Assembly (NCBI GenBank): GCA_015143295.1 | Contig: CM026554.1 | Span: forward strand, 27,435,215-27,499,214 | Reading direction: 5' to 3' | Source: Tetracentron sinense | Lineage: Eukaryota; Streptophyta; Magnoliopsida; Trochodendrales; Trochodendraceae | Length of the DNA: 64,000 nt | Shown: positions 1 to 13,200 of the stretch, one piece after another | How positions within the stretch are numbered: the stretch's first letter is position 1 | Layout of the letters: each line of letters starts with the position of its first letter | Position numbers and translations under genes: made by a program | The notes under the pieces: model-generated | What the model saw: only the letters and a program-made list of their open reading frames with translations | What the model was told of the DNA's origin: nothing | Databases searched by the model: none

Positions 1-121
1 AGATGCCGATGCACTCCAGTGGATTCTGAGACATCTGACAACACCTACCCTCACAAATAACTTAGAAAAAAAGGTACAAGAGCAAGTGTCAGATTCTAAC
101 CAGCTTGCCTGAGTTCACCTC
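1..121 (-). other. 3' UTR of the YTH gene, running off the window
   Basis: This is the sequence downstream of the TAG at 122-124. It has no open frame, and I do not see a clear AATAAA signal on the minus strand, so the polyadenylation site is probably outside the window. Confidence 0.5.
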
Positions 122-3100
122 CTAACTACTCTGAGCAGTTGACACCACTGTTGTTGTCTTCTTGTCTTCTGGTTCAAGTCCGGTGCCCATGGAGGCAATG
201 GTGAAAGAACCATCATTTTCTTTCAGTGGTTCTTCTTTACTATCTTCCAAACGAACGGCTTGAGCAAAGCTCTTGGGCATCTGCATTATGAAGTCATTGG
301 GCAATGATACTGGATTCCGCTGCTTATTGCCTCCGCCTACCGGGGCAGCCATCAAGCTGGCTTGCTGTCTTGCCTTCCTTTCCTGCATGGCTTTCTGCCG
401 GTCTTCATAAAAATCAAAATCTTCTAGGATGGATGTATCTGTTTCATGATTCTTGAAAATGTTCAACACCTCAATACCTTGTTCCAATAGCACCTGCAAT
501 ATTTAAGGGATAAAAGAGAAAAAATCAAACAAGTGTAAGGCGTCAGATTGATCAAACCCTACACTGACACTAACCGCTAATCGTTGACAAATAATGATTC
601 ATACAGGAAAAAAAATGAAATCACAAACAGTAGATTGAAAAGTTGCATAAAGTTGAATTTAACATGAGGTCAATGAAAGGAGAGCAAATTCTGAAGTAAC
701 CAAAACAACTGCAAGGGTAACAAAGGCCCAATGAGACAACACTATTCATTATAACAAAAATGAATAGGGGTTTCAGGAACGAGTGGCCATAAAGAAATGA
801 ACCACATCTAGAAGTCATATGAAGGAGCAGAGTTTCATCCTTCTTTAGTCCAACAAAACTGCACAAGCAGTACTCAGTTCTATAGTTTTTTTTTTCCTTA
901 ACATCTGAGAAAAAAGTCACATTTGGTTACTGAGTCCTAGGTGGTCTGATTTAGATGTGCTATGTCCCAGCCAGTAGGTGGGCACTAGACTAAAACAGTC
1001 TGGATACAAGTAGGTGGTCTAATGTATGTGACGGGAGAATACAATCCATTGTATGTTTATGCTAGAAAGAAACCAACAGATCTTTTCCTGAACCACTGAT
1101 AGAAGAAAGATGGTAAATGCGTTTTGGAGCAGACCAAGGACAGGAACAGCCCTGTGTCACTTGTGTGCCACATGAGCCCTCAGGAACAGCTCTAAGCAGT
1201 TAAAATCTAGGTTTTGGCCCGTGAAACTACAATAATTACTGAAGCTCATTTAAGTCACCAAAGCTAATTCTACAGGTCCCATAGGGCTGAAGAAACCCAC
1301 AACTAAGCAAAAAATAGCAATGTTTTGGCCTTGGCCACTCCCAGAACAACTCTAGAAAGATTCCAAAATATTTCCACTTAATTGAGAAATCAGAAATCCA
1401 AGATGAACTCCTACCTCCTGAGTGTCTCTGCTGTTAGTTACAGGCTTGTTGTCATTATTTTCAAGTAAAATGTGACGAAACTGACTGTTGGGTACATCTT
1501 TAATAACATGCCACTTGACAGGGAACTGCCCACTCCACTTATCTTGCTGCCAATAATCCACACTCTTGTCAAAATCTACAGGTCCCACCATCTCGGCCAC
1601 TCCACAGAACTGTGCACTGGCATTCACCTGCATATTCGTAACAAAAAATATCCAAGATGAGCATGAGGGGAAAAAGAAGAGGAAGAAGAAGAAAGAACGC
1701 ATTTGAGAAAACAGCAGGAGCAACAGAGATGCTAAATAACCGTGGTTTTCTTTTGATACCTAGCAATTTCAAATTGGAGAAAATGTACAATTGCTTCATT
1801 TATTCCCATAGTTACCTACCTAATATGACTATCCATGCTGTAATAATAACATAATAATGTCAAAAGACTTGATTGTAGGAAATACCAGAGCAGAAAATGA
1901 AATCTCAACCAGTAATGCATCTGGATATGTAAAGAAGAGTGGAATTAAGTATCCATACTGAGTCCAAAGAACTCTAAAAAAAAATGTCCAAAGAACTCGG
2001 GGACCTTTTTATGATTTGGAAAGCAAAAGTTCAGCAAATTATCCTTACACTGCTATGCTGGAAAAACATCCCCTTGTATCTGCTGTATCAGTCGGCCCAC
2101 GGGAGAATTTTCAGTAAATTTTTTTTTTCTCCTTCCATTTACACAAGGTTCCACAATACAAACTTGATATGCACAACTTTTTTTTTTGATCGGCAACTTG
2201 ATATGCACAACTTAATATATAAATAAGGTTATACCACAAATTTAAAAGCAATAAAATTATCCTAGATCCAAATTCCTGAAGAATAAAGTCAACTTTCCAG
2301 TTCAAAAACAAAATTCTCTTTTTAACGCCTTTTAAGGATTAAGTCAAAATTTCAACTTTCAAATAGTAAGGTATTTCTCAAATATTAAAATTTCATAAAC
2401 TATGTTATGTATCAAAACATTACCAAAATCCAAAAGTCAGCAAAAAAAAGTCTCATATTTTAGTTTCCAAAAATATTTTTATCTACAAGGTCAAAAAATT
2501 AACTAACAGTGTAACAGTTTAACATAAAAAGACTTATATTCAATCTTATAATTAATGGTTGTAATTCAATATATTCTTATTTAACTCATTAAATGTGAGG
2601 TTTTAATATCTAAATTGTATTTTCCTATACTTGACTAACCGACTATGGTTTGTATTTTTACTATTTTCATTCATGTTTATCAGCACACACATTTTTTAAC
2701 TTATAAAATTCTTAACTCTCGTATGTATAATTATAAATGTAGGCATTCATTTAATTTGTTTTTAGCTTATATTTGCATTAAAAAAAGTTTTATGTAAGGT
2801 ACCTAAGTTTTTCCTTGTGTATCCAAGTGTTTCTAGTTATTCAGGTTTTTTAAGTTTACCCATCCGATACGTCAATACGGTACCTGTTTTAGGCTTACCA
2901 ATACGTCACCCGATACCGATATTTTGAACCATGCTCCCTAACCCTCTCGGAAATTGATGTAATGGGTTCTTTTTTTCCTACTATTACCTTCGCCTTCTAG
3001 TATAGAGAATGTAATAGGGCAGCAGACTTCTTGTCCAAACATTGTACATCTTTTTGTGAAGTGGTCTTGGGTCCTCTTGATTTCCCTAGTGCTCTTGCCC

Positions 3101-6100
3101 ATTTTATCGCCGAGGATGCTAGAGGTTGCAAGTATGCCAGATTGTAAATATTTTTTTATTTTAATAGTAAATTTCTTTTTCCAAAACAAAACTTATAAAA
3201 GGGAATTAGGTTACTCATCGATGGACCCTAATTTCTCTCACAGACTTGGGGCAGCAAACACAACCAAGCAAATAATGGTGTAAATTGTCAATTACTATTA
3301 GCATCAATTAAATTTCATGGATATCTCACACACACCTCAACAAATAAATTCTCCACCCTAAACTTCTTATCGAACAGTTAGGATGAATGGGAGATCAAAT
3401 TCCAAGTAAGTTTATGTCCTTCAACATTGTGATTGGAGGTTAAAGTAATTTACCGAAAATAAGAGAAAGACTGGGCAGGTTCCTTCCTTGTCCTTTGCTT
3501 CACGATAAGCAGCATCTAATTTTCTGTTGCCATTCGGGGTGCTGGCCCAGACGCTATATTTAATACTCTTGTGAATATTATCTTCGCTGTAAGATTTGAT
3601 GATAAAGAACTTGGCATCCTTGTACTCAGTAATGAAATCTGGCTGGTTGTAATTGTTGTATGGTTCACTATTAGATGTGCCATTCTTGTTATTATCTACG
3701 GAAGAACTGTGTTCAGTGGTGTTCTGGCTCTTAGGCTTTGAGGCTCTCGGTCCTCGGTTTTGCTCACTGAGGATATCAAGTGTGTCATTACAACCACACA
3801 AAGAGCCACTGCCCCTAGCTCGTCGTCTGCCCTTGTCGAGTGCAAGCCAGCTCCGACCATTCATTCCCAAACTGGAAATGGACGCACTACCAAAGTTAGA
3901 GCCCTGATGAACTCCACTATGTGTGTAGCCTCTACCATAGGAGCTTGACCCTGATTCAAATCCGTACGCTGGTCGCTGTTGTGGAGAAACCTGCAGAAGG
4001 ATTAATAGTCAGCCAATGTGATTTTAAAAAAACATCATTGAGTCCTCTGGGTGTGTTCAAATGACACTGTTGAAATCTGATTTGGCCAAATTCTATACAA
4101 GGTCAGTTATACCAGAGCACCAGCACTAACTAAAACAGGAATCCAAGTTGTTGGTGACTTGGTGATCCATGGAGCTGGCTTGGCTCCACATTGATAACAC
4201 TAACACCCAAAATCAGGGGTAGTTCACGGGAAAATGAATCTAAAAAATTACAAAATAAGATTTGAATTATCATTAGACAAAATATTCTGCAACTCAGAAG
4301 TCACTGCAATTTAGTTCATATGATATGTATTTTATATTTGCCTCTCTAACTACAGTTACACACCTCCTTTCTTTTATGGCAGGAGGAGGAAGTACAAATT
4401 ACAAAATAGGGACATCTCGAAGAATAGTATTCACTTGTCACAGAGGAAGCACTATTCTAGACAAAGGGAGTGAATTTGATCATTTCAATATCTCAGCAAG
4501 ATGTTAGGATCACATTCACATATTCCATTGAGCGGTTTATAAAGATAAGAAAACATACCATCCCAAGATTATGCCCAAATGGCCCAAATGTGCCAGATGG
4601 CTGTGGAGAAGCAGCTGGTGATGACAACGGAGTCAATGACCTCTGCCCATCTGAAGGATTCGACCAATCTGACCACTGTCCTCCAGATCCAAACCCATCA
4701 AACCCTTGCTGCATATCATAGAAACCAGAACCGCCAGAATTTCCAGAAAAGTAGCCGCCTCTACCAAAAGATCCAAATGGCTGGGAGTAACCAGGTCTTG
4801 GCCCAAAAAGCATGCCATCAACTTGTTGGTCAATGCTTACTGGCATTGTAAGCTCAGTTTGTGAAATCGGAGTTGGTGAAGCAATATATGGCATGTTAGG
4901 AGGAACTGGTTGCTGGTAATAAGGCGGGCCTGAGAATGGGAATTGCTGGGGGGAATAAAGCTGGCCATCTCCCCTTACAGAAGGCAGAGGTGTTGTGACT
5001 GGCGAGTAACGTCCATATGGCATTTGAGGAATGTAACCATAACCAGTATGAAACACGAGAGACGAATTATCATTGTAGATGCCCTATCAAATCAATTAGA
5101 ACGAGGGACATCTGATGAGTTCGATAGAGAAAAGGAAATCATGGAGATGTAAGGGCAAGGGATTTTACTTACAGGAGATCCAATTTCCAATCCTTCAGCA
5201 TTAACATACCGAGTATATTCGTCCCATTCACCAGGTGTATTGTCATAACCTGAAGTTACAGCAAAGATGAGAAATATGACCATATTGTAGATATTCTATA
5301 AGTTACGCGAAGCGGCAAAACCCAGAATAATATCGCAATCCAACACGGCCAGACATAACCAGGCATGTAACAAGTAAGGTTGGTCTGACCACTGGGCCAC
5401 CTCTTAGATTCGCTATTTGCCAGAAATCCCCATGAATTATTCCTAACCATCCAATAAATGGTCATTTTCCATAGACCATCCTATGAGCAACCCATGAAAG
5501 ACCACATTATTCAGATTATTAAGATTATTCAATTCTGCTTATTTACAGGTAAGGGAATGTGGAAGGTGGAGGACTTCAACTGGATGGTCTAGACATGCCT
5601 GCACCCCCACCATGTTACCTTCAGATGGATGAGGAAGTCCCAAACTCCACATGGCTTCGCAGAATGGGATATGTTCCCTGAATAAAACGTAGGAACTTTT
5701 GCACCAGAAATTATATGACCACAAAAAGAAACCCAGCACTGAAATCAAATTGCATACCTCAACTATAGAAGAAACAAAAATACATCAAAGAAACTACATT
5801 AATCATTTACTATAACCTCGACAGAATTATCATAATCACCTAGTAGTCTAATACCTAGAGACCAAATGTGTGAAACAAAGTTATATGAATATCAGTTTTC
5901 TAAAAGCATATGAAGAGACCTCACATGCTCACGCCAATAGGGGATTAGTGCAGTGTAGTCAAGGCGTTGCCTAGGCAGTCGCCTAGCCGATTTTGGGCCT
6001 GCATCGCCTAGGCGCCCCTCTAGGCGGGTGATCCTAGTTAAAATTTTTTTTTTTTTTTTGCTTTAAAAAAATCCAAAATTTCCCAATAAATAAATAAATA

Positions 6101-9100
6101 ATATAAAAACATATAATGAAGTAGTAATAAGATTCTAAATTATTTTTTTCACTAAAAATATCAATTTTTTTCACTAAAAATATCGTTTTCGACGCAATCT
6201 AGGCCTATTAGGCCCAGATTGCAGACGCACTTCGTGCGTCGCAGGGGAGCGCTGCCCCCCCTGCCACCCCCCAGGCAATCGTAGGGGACTCTGCCTAATA
6301 TTATACATGGACAATAACATGAATTTGGGTATTTTGCCTAGATTTTAAAACGTTTAATTCTTCACTATGTTAATATGTCTTTGGTTATGTGATGAATGAT
6401 TGTAATAGACTTTTTATTTTATGTTTTTGTGGAATGTGGGTGTGGAGTTTTGGTCTTTTGGATGTTATATATATACGTGATATATATATAATTATATATA
6501 TATATTTATATTAAATTTATCGCCTAGGCCACGCCTAAGCGTCGCCTAGGCAACGCATCGCCTAGCCGGGGCTAATTGCCTAGGCATCACCTAGACGCCT
6601 TGACTACACTGGATTAGTGTACCATATTAAAAATCTGAAAAGCACATGGGATGCAAATAAGTGTGGGAATTCCCCATTCAGTGTGCTCGCATATAGGCCA
6701 GGTTTCAAAATTTGGAGATTTTTTATATTTTTTTTCCAAGCCATTTGAATATTTTCAACATTTCAAATTTCAACTAGGTCTTAGAAAGAGAAGAGAATAT
6801 TTGTATCGACAAAACTTTAAATTTTTTGGGATTTCATTCCGAATTCTACAAGGACAGAAATCGATGCCAAAACCGAGATTGAAAATCTTGCATATATGAT
6901 ATCTACTAGTTTAAAAATTAATCCAACCACACTACCGTAACCATATCATCCATTGCCCTTGTTTTCTCAAGCATCAGCATATATCTTTTTTTACCATGTA
7001 ACAGAACGGCAAGGGTCATCCAAATGGAATGATCATACACTTTGGAGATCTTTAGATCGGAACCCTTTATTGATGGGTCCCAGGTCCGTCACGCATGTCA
7101 TAGCGACTAAGGCTCTTTTTAAACAGATAATTGCTGCAAGCATAAGGAACTAACCATAGTAGAACGCATGTGCCTGAGGGGCATAGATGTTGGGTGGGTA
7201 GACAGGGTTACGATCTCCACCTGCACCCAAAGATCCTGATTGACCTGCTGCATCCCTTGGAGGACCTATGGTGGCTGCATCCTGAGAAATATTTGGAGAA
7301 ACAACCCTCTCATCTTTGGCTGAATGAGGCTGATAATAGATTACAAAATGAAAGGTTATGGAACACATTTCACCTAAACTCTCTGAATACAAAGAAATAA
7401 ATAGAATGGAAAGACATTGTAAAGGGATTGGTAACTACCTGTTCCTTGAAGTTATCTGAATCAGCAGGTTTCTCTTCTGCATTCAGGGTCAATAAGTCAG
7501 TAACTAGGAAAAGTAAGGGAACATAGGCATTACAAATTATTGAGCAGCCAGAGCTATATTAGGTAAACATTAAGTTATGGGTAACCATGCACACGTGTGA
7601 ACTCATGCACATGTGCATGCGCCAACCAATGTTTTAAAACGTGAAGGCATGAGGCGAAGTGTTAGGCCCTTAAAAGGCATCAGGCGTAAGCCTCGAGGTG
7701 TAAGGCTTAAGCCTTACAAGAAAGCTTCATGCTCTCTCATAGTCTCATTTAATAAGTAAATAAAATATATAAAAAAAATTACAAAAAGATTCAAAAATTA
7801 ATGAAAGATTACAATATATATACATATTTGTATTTGTGTACATTGTGTGTGGGCATGTGGTACACATAAGAAATACTATATAAATTATTTAACTAAAAAT
7901 AAATAAAGATAAGAAGAGCAAGTAAATGCTGAAATTTAAATTTATTTTTTTGTTTATATATATTAAAGATGATGTTTAATCATCAATTCATGTCGTGGAT
8001 TTAGAATTTTAATAAAAAATCATGAACTACATTGTAGGCCAGTGGCTCTAAATTTTTGCAATGTCAACTAGGAAAGTGTGAATTCGTCTCAAATGGTTTT
8101 AAAAGCCTAAATACGTTAAACATAATAAATTAAGTGTTAGTTGAAACCAATATCACCATCATAACTTTTACTATCTTATCTAAAATAAATAAATGTTATT
8201 TGTTATTTAGTTGAAACAAATAACAATTTTAAGAAAATTCAACATTTAAGTCTCATTTGTAGCTAGAACCCTAATTTTAATTTACTAGGTGACCCCTTGC
8301 ACGTGCAGGGTTTTCATTACAAATTATAAAAAGAATTAATCAGCCATTTCCAACAGTTTCATTGAGTTTTAGGAAGAAACAGTTTAACAAATAAATAAAC
8401 TATAAGAAAATTTGCCAAAAAAAATCAAAAAGTTAAATGAAAGATTATATAGTATATATATAGACATATATAGAGAGATACATTTATATATATGTGTGTG
8501 TATTCGTGTACATTGTGTGTGTTCATATGGACGCCCGCGTACACATAAGAAATACTATACCAATTAGTTGAAACAAATAACAAATTTAAAAAATTGGCAT
8601 TTAAGTATCAGTTGTGGCTAGAAACCTAATTTTAGTTAATGTATGAGATGTACGCTATAGAAAGCAAGCTTCAAGGCATGAGGTGTGTGTCTCATGGGGT
8701 TGAAGCCTCATAGTTGAGCCTCAAGGAGTTGCCTCACACACTTTTTAAAACACTAGTCAGAAGTCAGAACAACAAAGCAAGTTCTAACTTCCAAGGCTTG
8801 TCCAAAAGTTCTTAGTTGGAGTCAGTAACTGGTATAAAGGTTAGTCGTTTTCAATACGAAATCACTAATCTATTCTATAAAAATTAGTATGATCTTTGAA
8901 ATTACTGCAGCATTTCCAAATTTGACCAAAGTGTCAGAAAATTGTTTATTTTTCTTCAATTTATGCTCACCGGAGATTATTACTGAAATGCCTATTTTTT
9001 TTATAAAAAAAAATTGCACGTTGGGAATCCTCGAAGATCGCAGGTGTTGTAGTTTTATCATCAAGCATTTCTCAATTGTAGTAATTGTACTAAGGTGCTG

Positions 9101-10136
9101 TAATGGCTGGAATTAGATTTTCTATGAATTAAAATCAAGGTGGTGATTTTATTTATTTTTTCGTAATAATCAAATTTTGCACAAGTTTGACAGGAAGAAT
9201 TAGAATACCTTTGTTGAAATGGTACTAATTTAAGAGAATATATAAACAAAGCCTAATGGTGATGATGGATAAACCCACCTTGTTTGCAAGATTTAAGCAC
9301 TAAGGCAAGGTATATAGTAACACGACCACCGTAATGCTATGCAAAATCGCACACTTCCAAACATGCATGTAGCGATTCTGTCGAATAGAAACTGCTACTT
9401 TCATAGTTTACATTCCTCAAGCTAAGAGATTTTTCCTTTGCGGGCATTTAAGAATTGAAGAAAGTCTAAGCTCTAAGAGGGCAGGAGATAAATAAGCGGT
9501 GTAGAGATGGAGATTTGAGAGGGAGAGATATGCGAACAAAAGAAAGATTGAATGGGCCCAGCAAAAAGATGAACTCCCCATAGCAATTATTTTGACAACA
9601 GGGAGATGTGGGCCCCACAAAATTCAACATAATAGACAACTTACTATTTTGGCTTTATGTGAGGGCATTTTTGGAATTGAAAAATAGTGAACGAAGAGTT
9701 TGGCAGCTATACGCAAGAAAAATTGTTGATGGGAAAGAAGTGGTGTTATAATTAGAAAATATTGTTGAACAGGAGTCGCTTATTCCGGATTGCATGAGAA
9801 TCTTGGGCATTGAGCAGATAGTAGTCGTGGCGGTGAGAAATAAACCAAGGAGAATGAAATGGGACCAACTGCAATGATAAAAAGGAGAGGGAGGGGATCT
9901 TCATGCTAATCTAGAGTCTACTATGGCAGACGTAGGGAAGGCATAACAGGATCGTATAAACATTAGTGTTGTAAAGGACAAAGGTGGAAAGTTGGTGAAG
10001 AGAAAGAGAATGGTGGGTATTTTGTATTTAGTAAGGGTATAGAAGGTAAACGAAGTTCGACTCATGATTGCCGTCGGAGGCGTTGCCAGTTTTGCCGGAA
10101 AGATTATCACCGATTTAAAGTATCTACATGACGGTG

Positions 10137-10226
<90 letters not shown>

Positions 10227-13200
10227 CCTGGTTTCTCCGAGAGAGATTTGTAAGGCTGATGCCTAGTTATGTGAACTTAATGATGGGATTTCAAAACCAA
10301 ATGATTTTAAATTGATGCTCCCTTAGTGATAAGCTGATAGCGCATGAAAGCCCCATTAATATGAAGAGTGTTTGAGCACTATGTATTGGCAAACAGAAAT
10401 AGTGATACTCTGTGAAGATGGAGAGATGCCCAAATGACTTCGGAGAGAGAGGTTGGAATAGTCGGTGAAGATAAAACAGAGTTTTTTTTTGTGAACTCAT
10501 GAGAGATGAGGGCAGGGGTAGTAGTGGAAATTGAGAAATGAAATGAGGGGTATTTTAGGTGACAACAAGTTCAACAACAGGTGCTTCAAAAAAAAAGGAA
10601 CTCGGCATTGCCAAAGGGGTATTTTAGGTATAAGAGTTCGATGAAAAGTTTTGGATTTTAGTAGAGTTATGCTCTTTTTATATAGGTTATAGATGTATGA
10701 GGTGTACGCTATAGACAAAGCGAGCCTCAAGGCGTGAGGTGTATGCCTCATGTGAGCCTCACAATTTGAGGTGTGAGCCTTAAGGCGTTTTCCTTAAGTC
10801 TCGCCCTAAGGCGAGCTTCGAGGCGTAAGCCTCACATGCCTTTTAAAACACAGGCGCCAACAACCATGAACCATGAATGCACACACACGCCTACACATGC
10901 AAGCGTACACACACTATGAATAGGAAAAAAAATGAAAATATGTATATGTATATGAGAAGGGAAGCCTGTCCATATGTAAATGCATGAGTAGAAAAGCATG
11001 AAAATATGCAAAATGCATAGCACAGACATATATATAAATTAATCTTTAATAAGCAAGGATTAAAATGATTGAGAATGTGAAAGGGAAGCCTCATATAACA
11101 AACTAAACAACATAATGAGCCAACCCCCTCATTAGCAACCAAATACTATACCAAAGAATTGTATAATATGTTGTTGAGGGAAAAAAACTCTCAACTTGAA
11201 AAAATATCAGCATACTTGATCCCTTTGAACACTTTTGAGGACGGTCGACCAATGAAACAAGGCTTCAATTATATTGATCAGACTCGAAGGAAACATGCTT
11301 GTCTTCAAAAATTCTGCTCTCCTTCCAAATACTCCAACGAAATGCAAATACGAGAAGCTTCCAAAAGATTCAAGTTTATATACTTAAGTGCCCAATCATC
11401 CAACATTGGAAATGTTCTATCAAGCTCCTAGGAATTGTACATTGGATGCTAGAAAGGCTGAAAAAACATACAGTGCAACTTACTTGTATATTCCCAATGG
11501 AGTACAGGTGAAGAACAGATTCACTACTCAAAAGTATGCACATATTGGACAAGATCTTCCACTTATTTATCAATTTTGACTTGGGCCTAGGCTGGCCATT
11601 CATTGGAAAAAAACTACTTTGAAGGGTTAGGATTCACCCATGCAGACACCTATGTTATTTATTAGGAGGGGAAGAGATTTGAAACTCCGCAATATAATCA
11701 AATGAGAATCCTTGAAAAAATATCAAGTTATCACCATCGCCATCATCATCATCATCACAGTCGCCTTATCTTAATATTTGGGGTCAGCAATATGAATCAT
11801 GTTCCAACTTCCACCATTCCATAAAATTTATCTCAAGTGTTACCAGTTCATTTGCACAACTTATCTAAGGCCCTAGCACACTTTTAATTTTATCATGACG
11901 ATAAATTTGAGGTCAAGTTGAATCAGGAACATGATCGCTCTCCCACCCAAAGAGAAAAATATAAAAGCTGAAAAAGAACTACAACACATGAGAAAATAAG
12001 AAATAACAGATGATAGAAGCTCCAGTAAAAGCCACAAGCTAATACACATTGTAATCAACCATAAGTCAACCCACGTCCACATCTAAATCTCCAGAGTAAA
12101 AATGTGACTACGTTGTGACAGGTTGTGGCAAGGCGATAATAGAAAAACACTACATATTCTACAATGGAAGAAGCCAGATGCAGGATGGATAAATGTCAAT
12201 CTTGATGAAGGTGCCTTAAAATCATGCAGTTTAGACAGAATAGATGGTGTTTTTTTAACAACAGAGTCAAGTCACTAAATCCTACTCCAGTCCTATAATG
12301 ACGATTGATTCAAGTCTCCAATGAAGCGGAAAGTGAGCCTAAAAAATCTTAGGGAAGGGGAAGCGAGAAATGAGATTTAGACTCTTCATTCTCATTATGT
12401 TATTATATGTAGTTATACCTTTGATTTTATCTTACATGAGATTTTTTATGGAAAAGTAGGTGTCTTAGGTTCCAAACCGACAATACTTGCTTAGATTCTA
12501 CACCTTAGGCTATAGAATGTGGTCTACCCCATCACTTCACACATAGAGCTCCCTTTGACTACTAAATGGGACGTGATGGAAGCGAGAAGCGAGTCTGTTT
12601 GAGGAAGCGAGCTTCCTGGGAAGTAGCATCCCTGCAACTATGCTCCTATCCCTATAACCCAATCCCCGGCTCTTTTACCATTCACAGCCCACACATGAGA
12701 CTTCACAAAAACAAATTCTGTTGCTACATGTGATTATATAATTAAAACTACGAGCTCTTAGACGAGTTACCATCAAATCAACAACATGCATATTGGCTTG
12801 CATTAATTCTGTATAAGACATGAATGGATTAAGTGCAAAATATGTTTTTTTTTTTTTTTTAAGTCATTTAACAAAAGCTTGTTAACTAACCAAATAAGAA
12901 GCCCACAGCCCAATTTAATTAATCGAATCAAAATCAGGACCAGTAAGAATTTCCCATATAACTGAATAAAACATGAAAAAATACTACAAAGAATTAGCTC
13001 CCTTAGTTCAAGGATTCATGAAAAAAATATCCTATATTACTGAAATCCATGAATCCAAGCAAGACCCAGTTCAAATCCCACCAAATCAAATTAAAAAATA
13101 TAAAGGGTTTGTAGATTCTTGCATGGAACAAAAAATAAATACCTTTATAGAGAGAGAGAGGAGACACTGAGAAACCAGAAAAAAGAAAAACAACAAAATA

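Noticed and set aside
2860-2935. A further MITE end in intron 6 (CGATACCGATATTTTGAACC)
   Set aside because: It looks like the end of a plant MITE, but I could not find the opposite end or a target duplication.
10064-10315. 83-codon frame with a Leu-Ser repeat
   Set aside because: It is produced by the CT microsatellite in intron 1.
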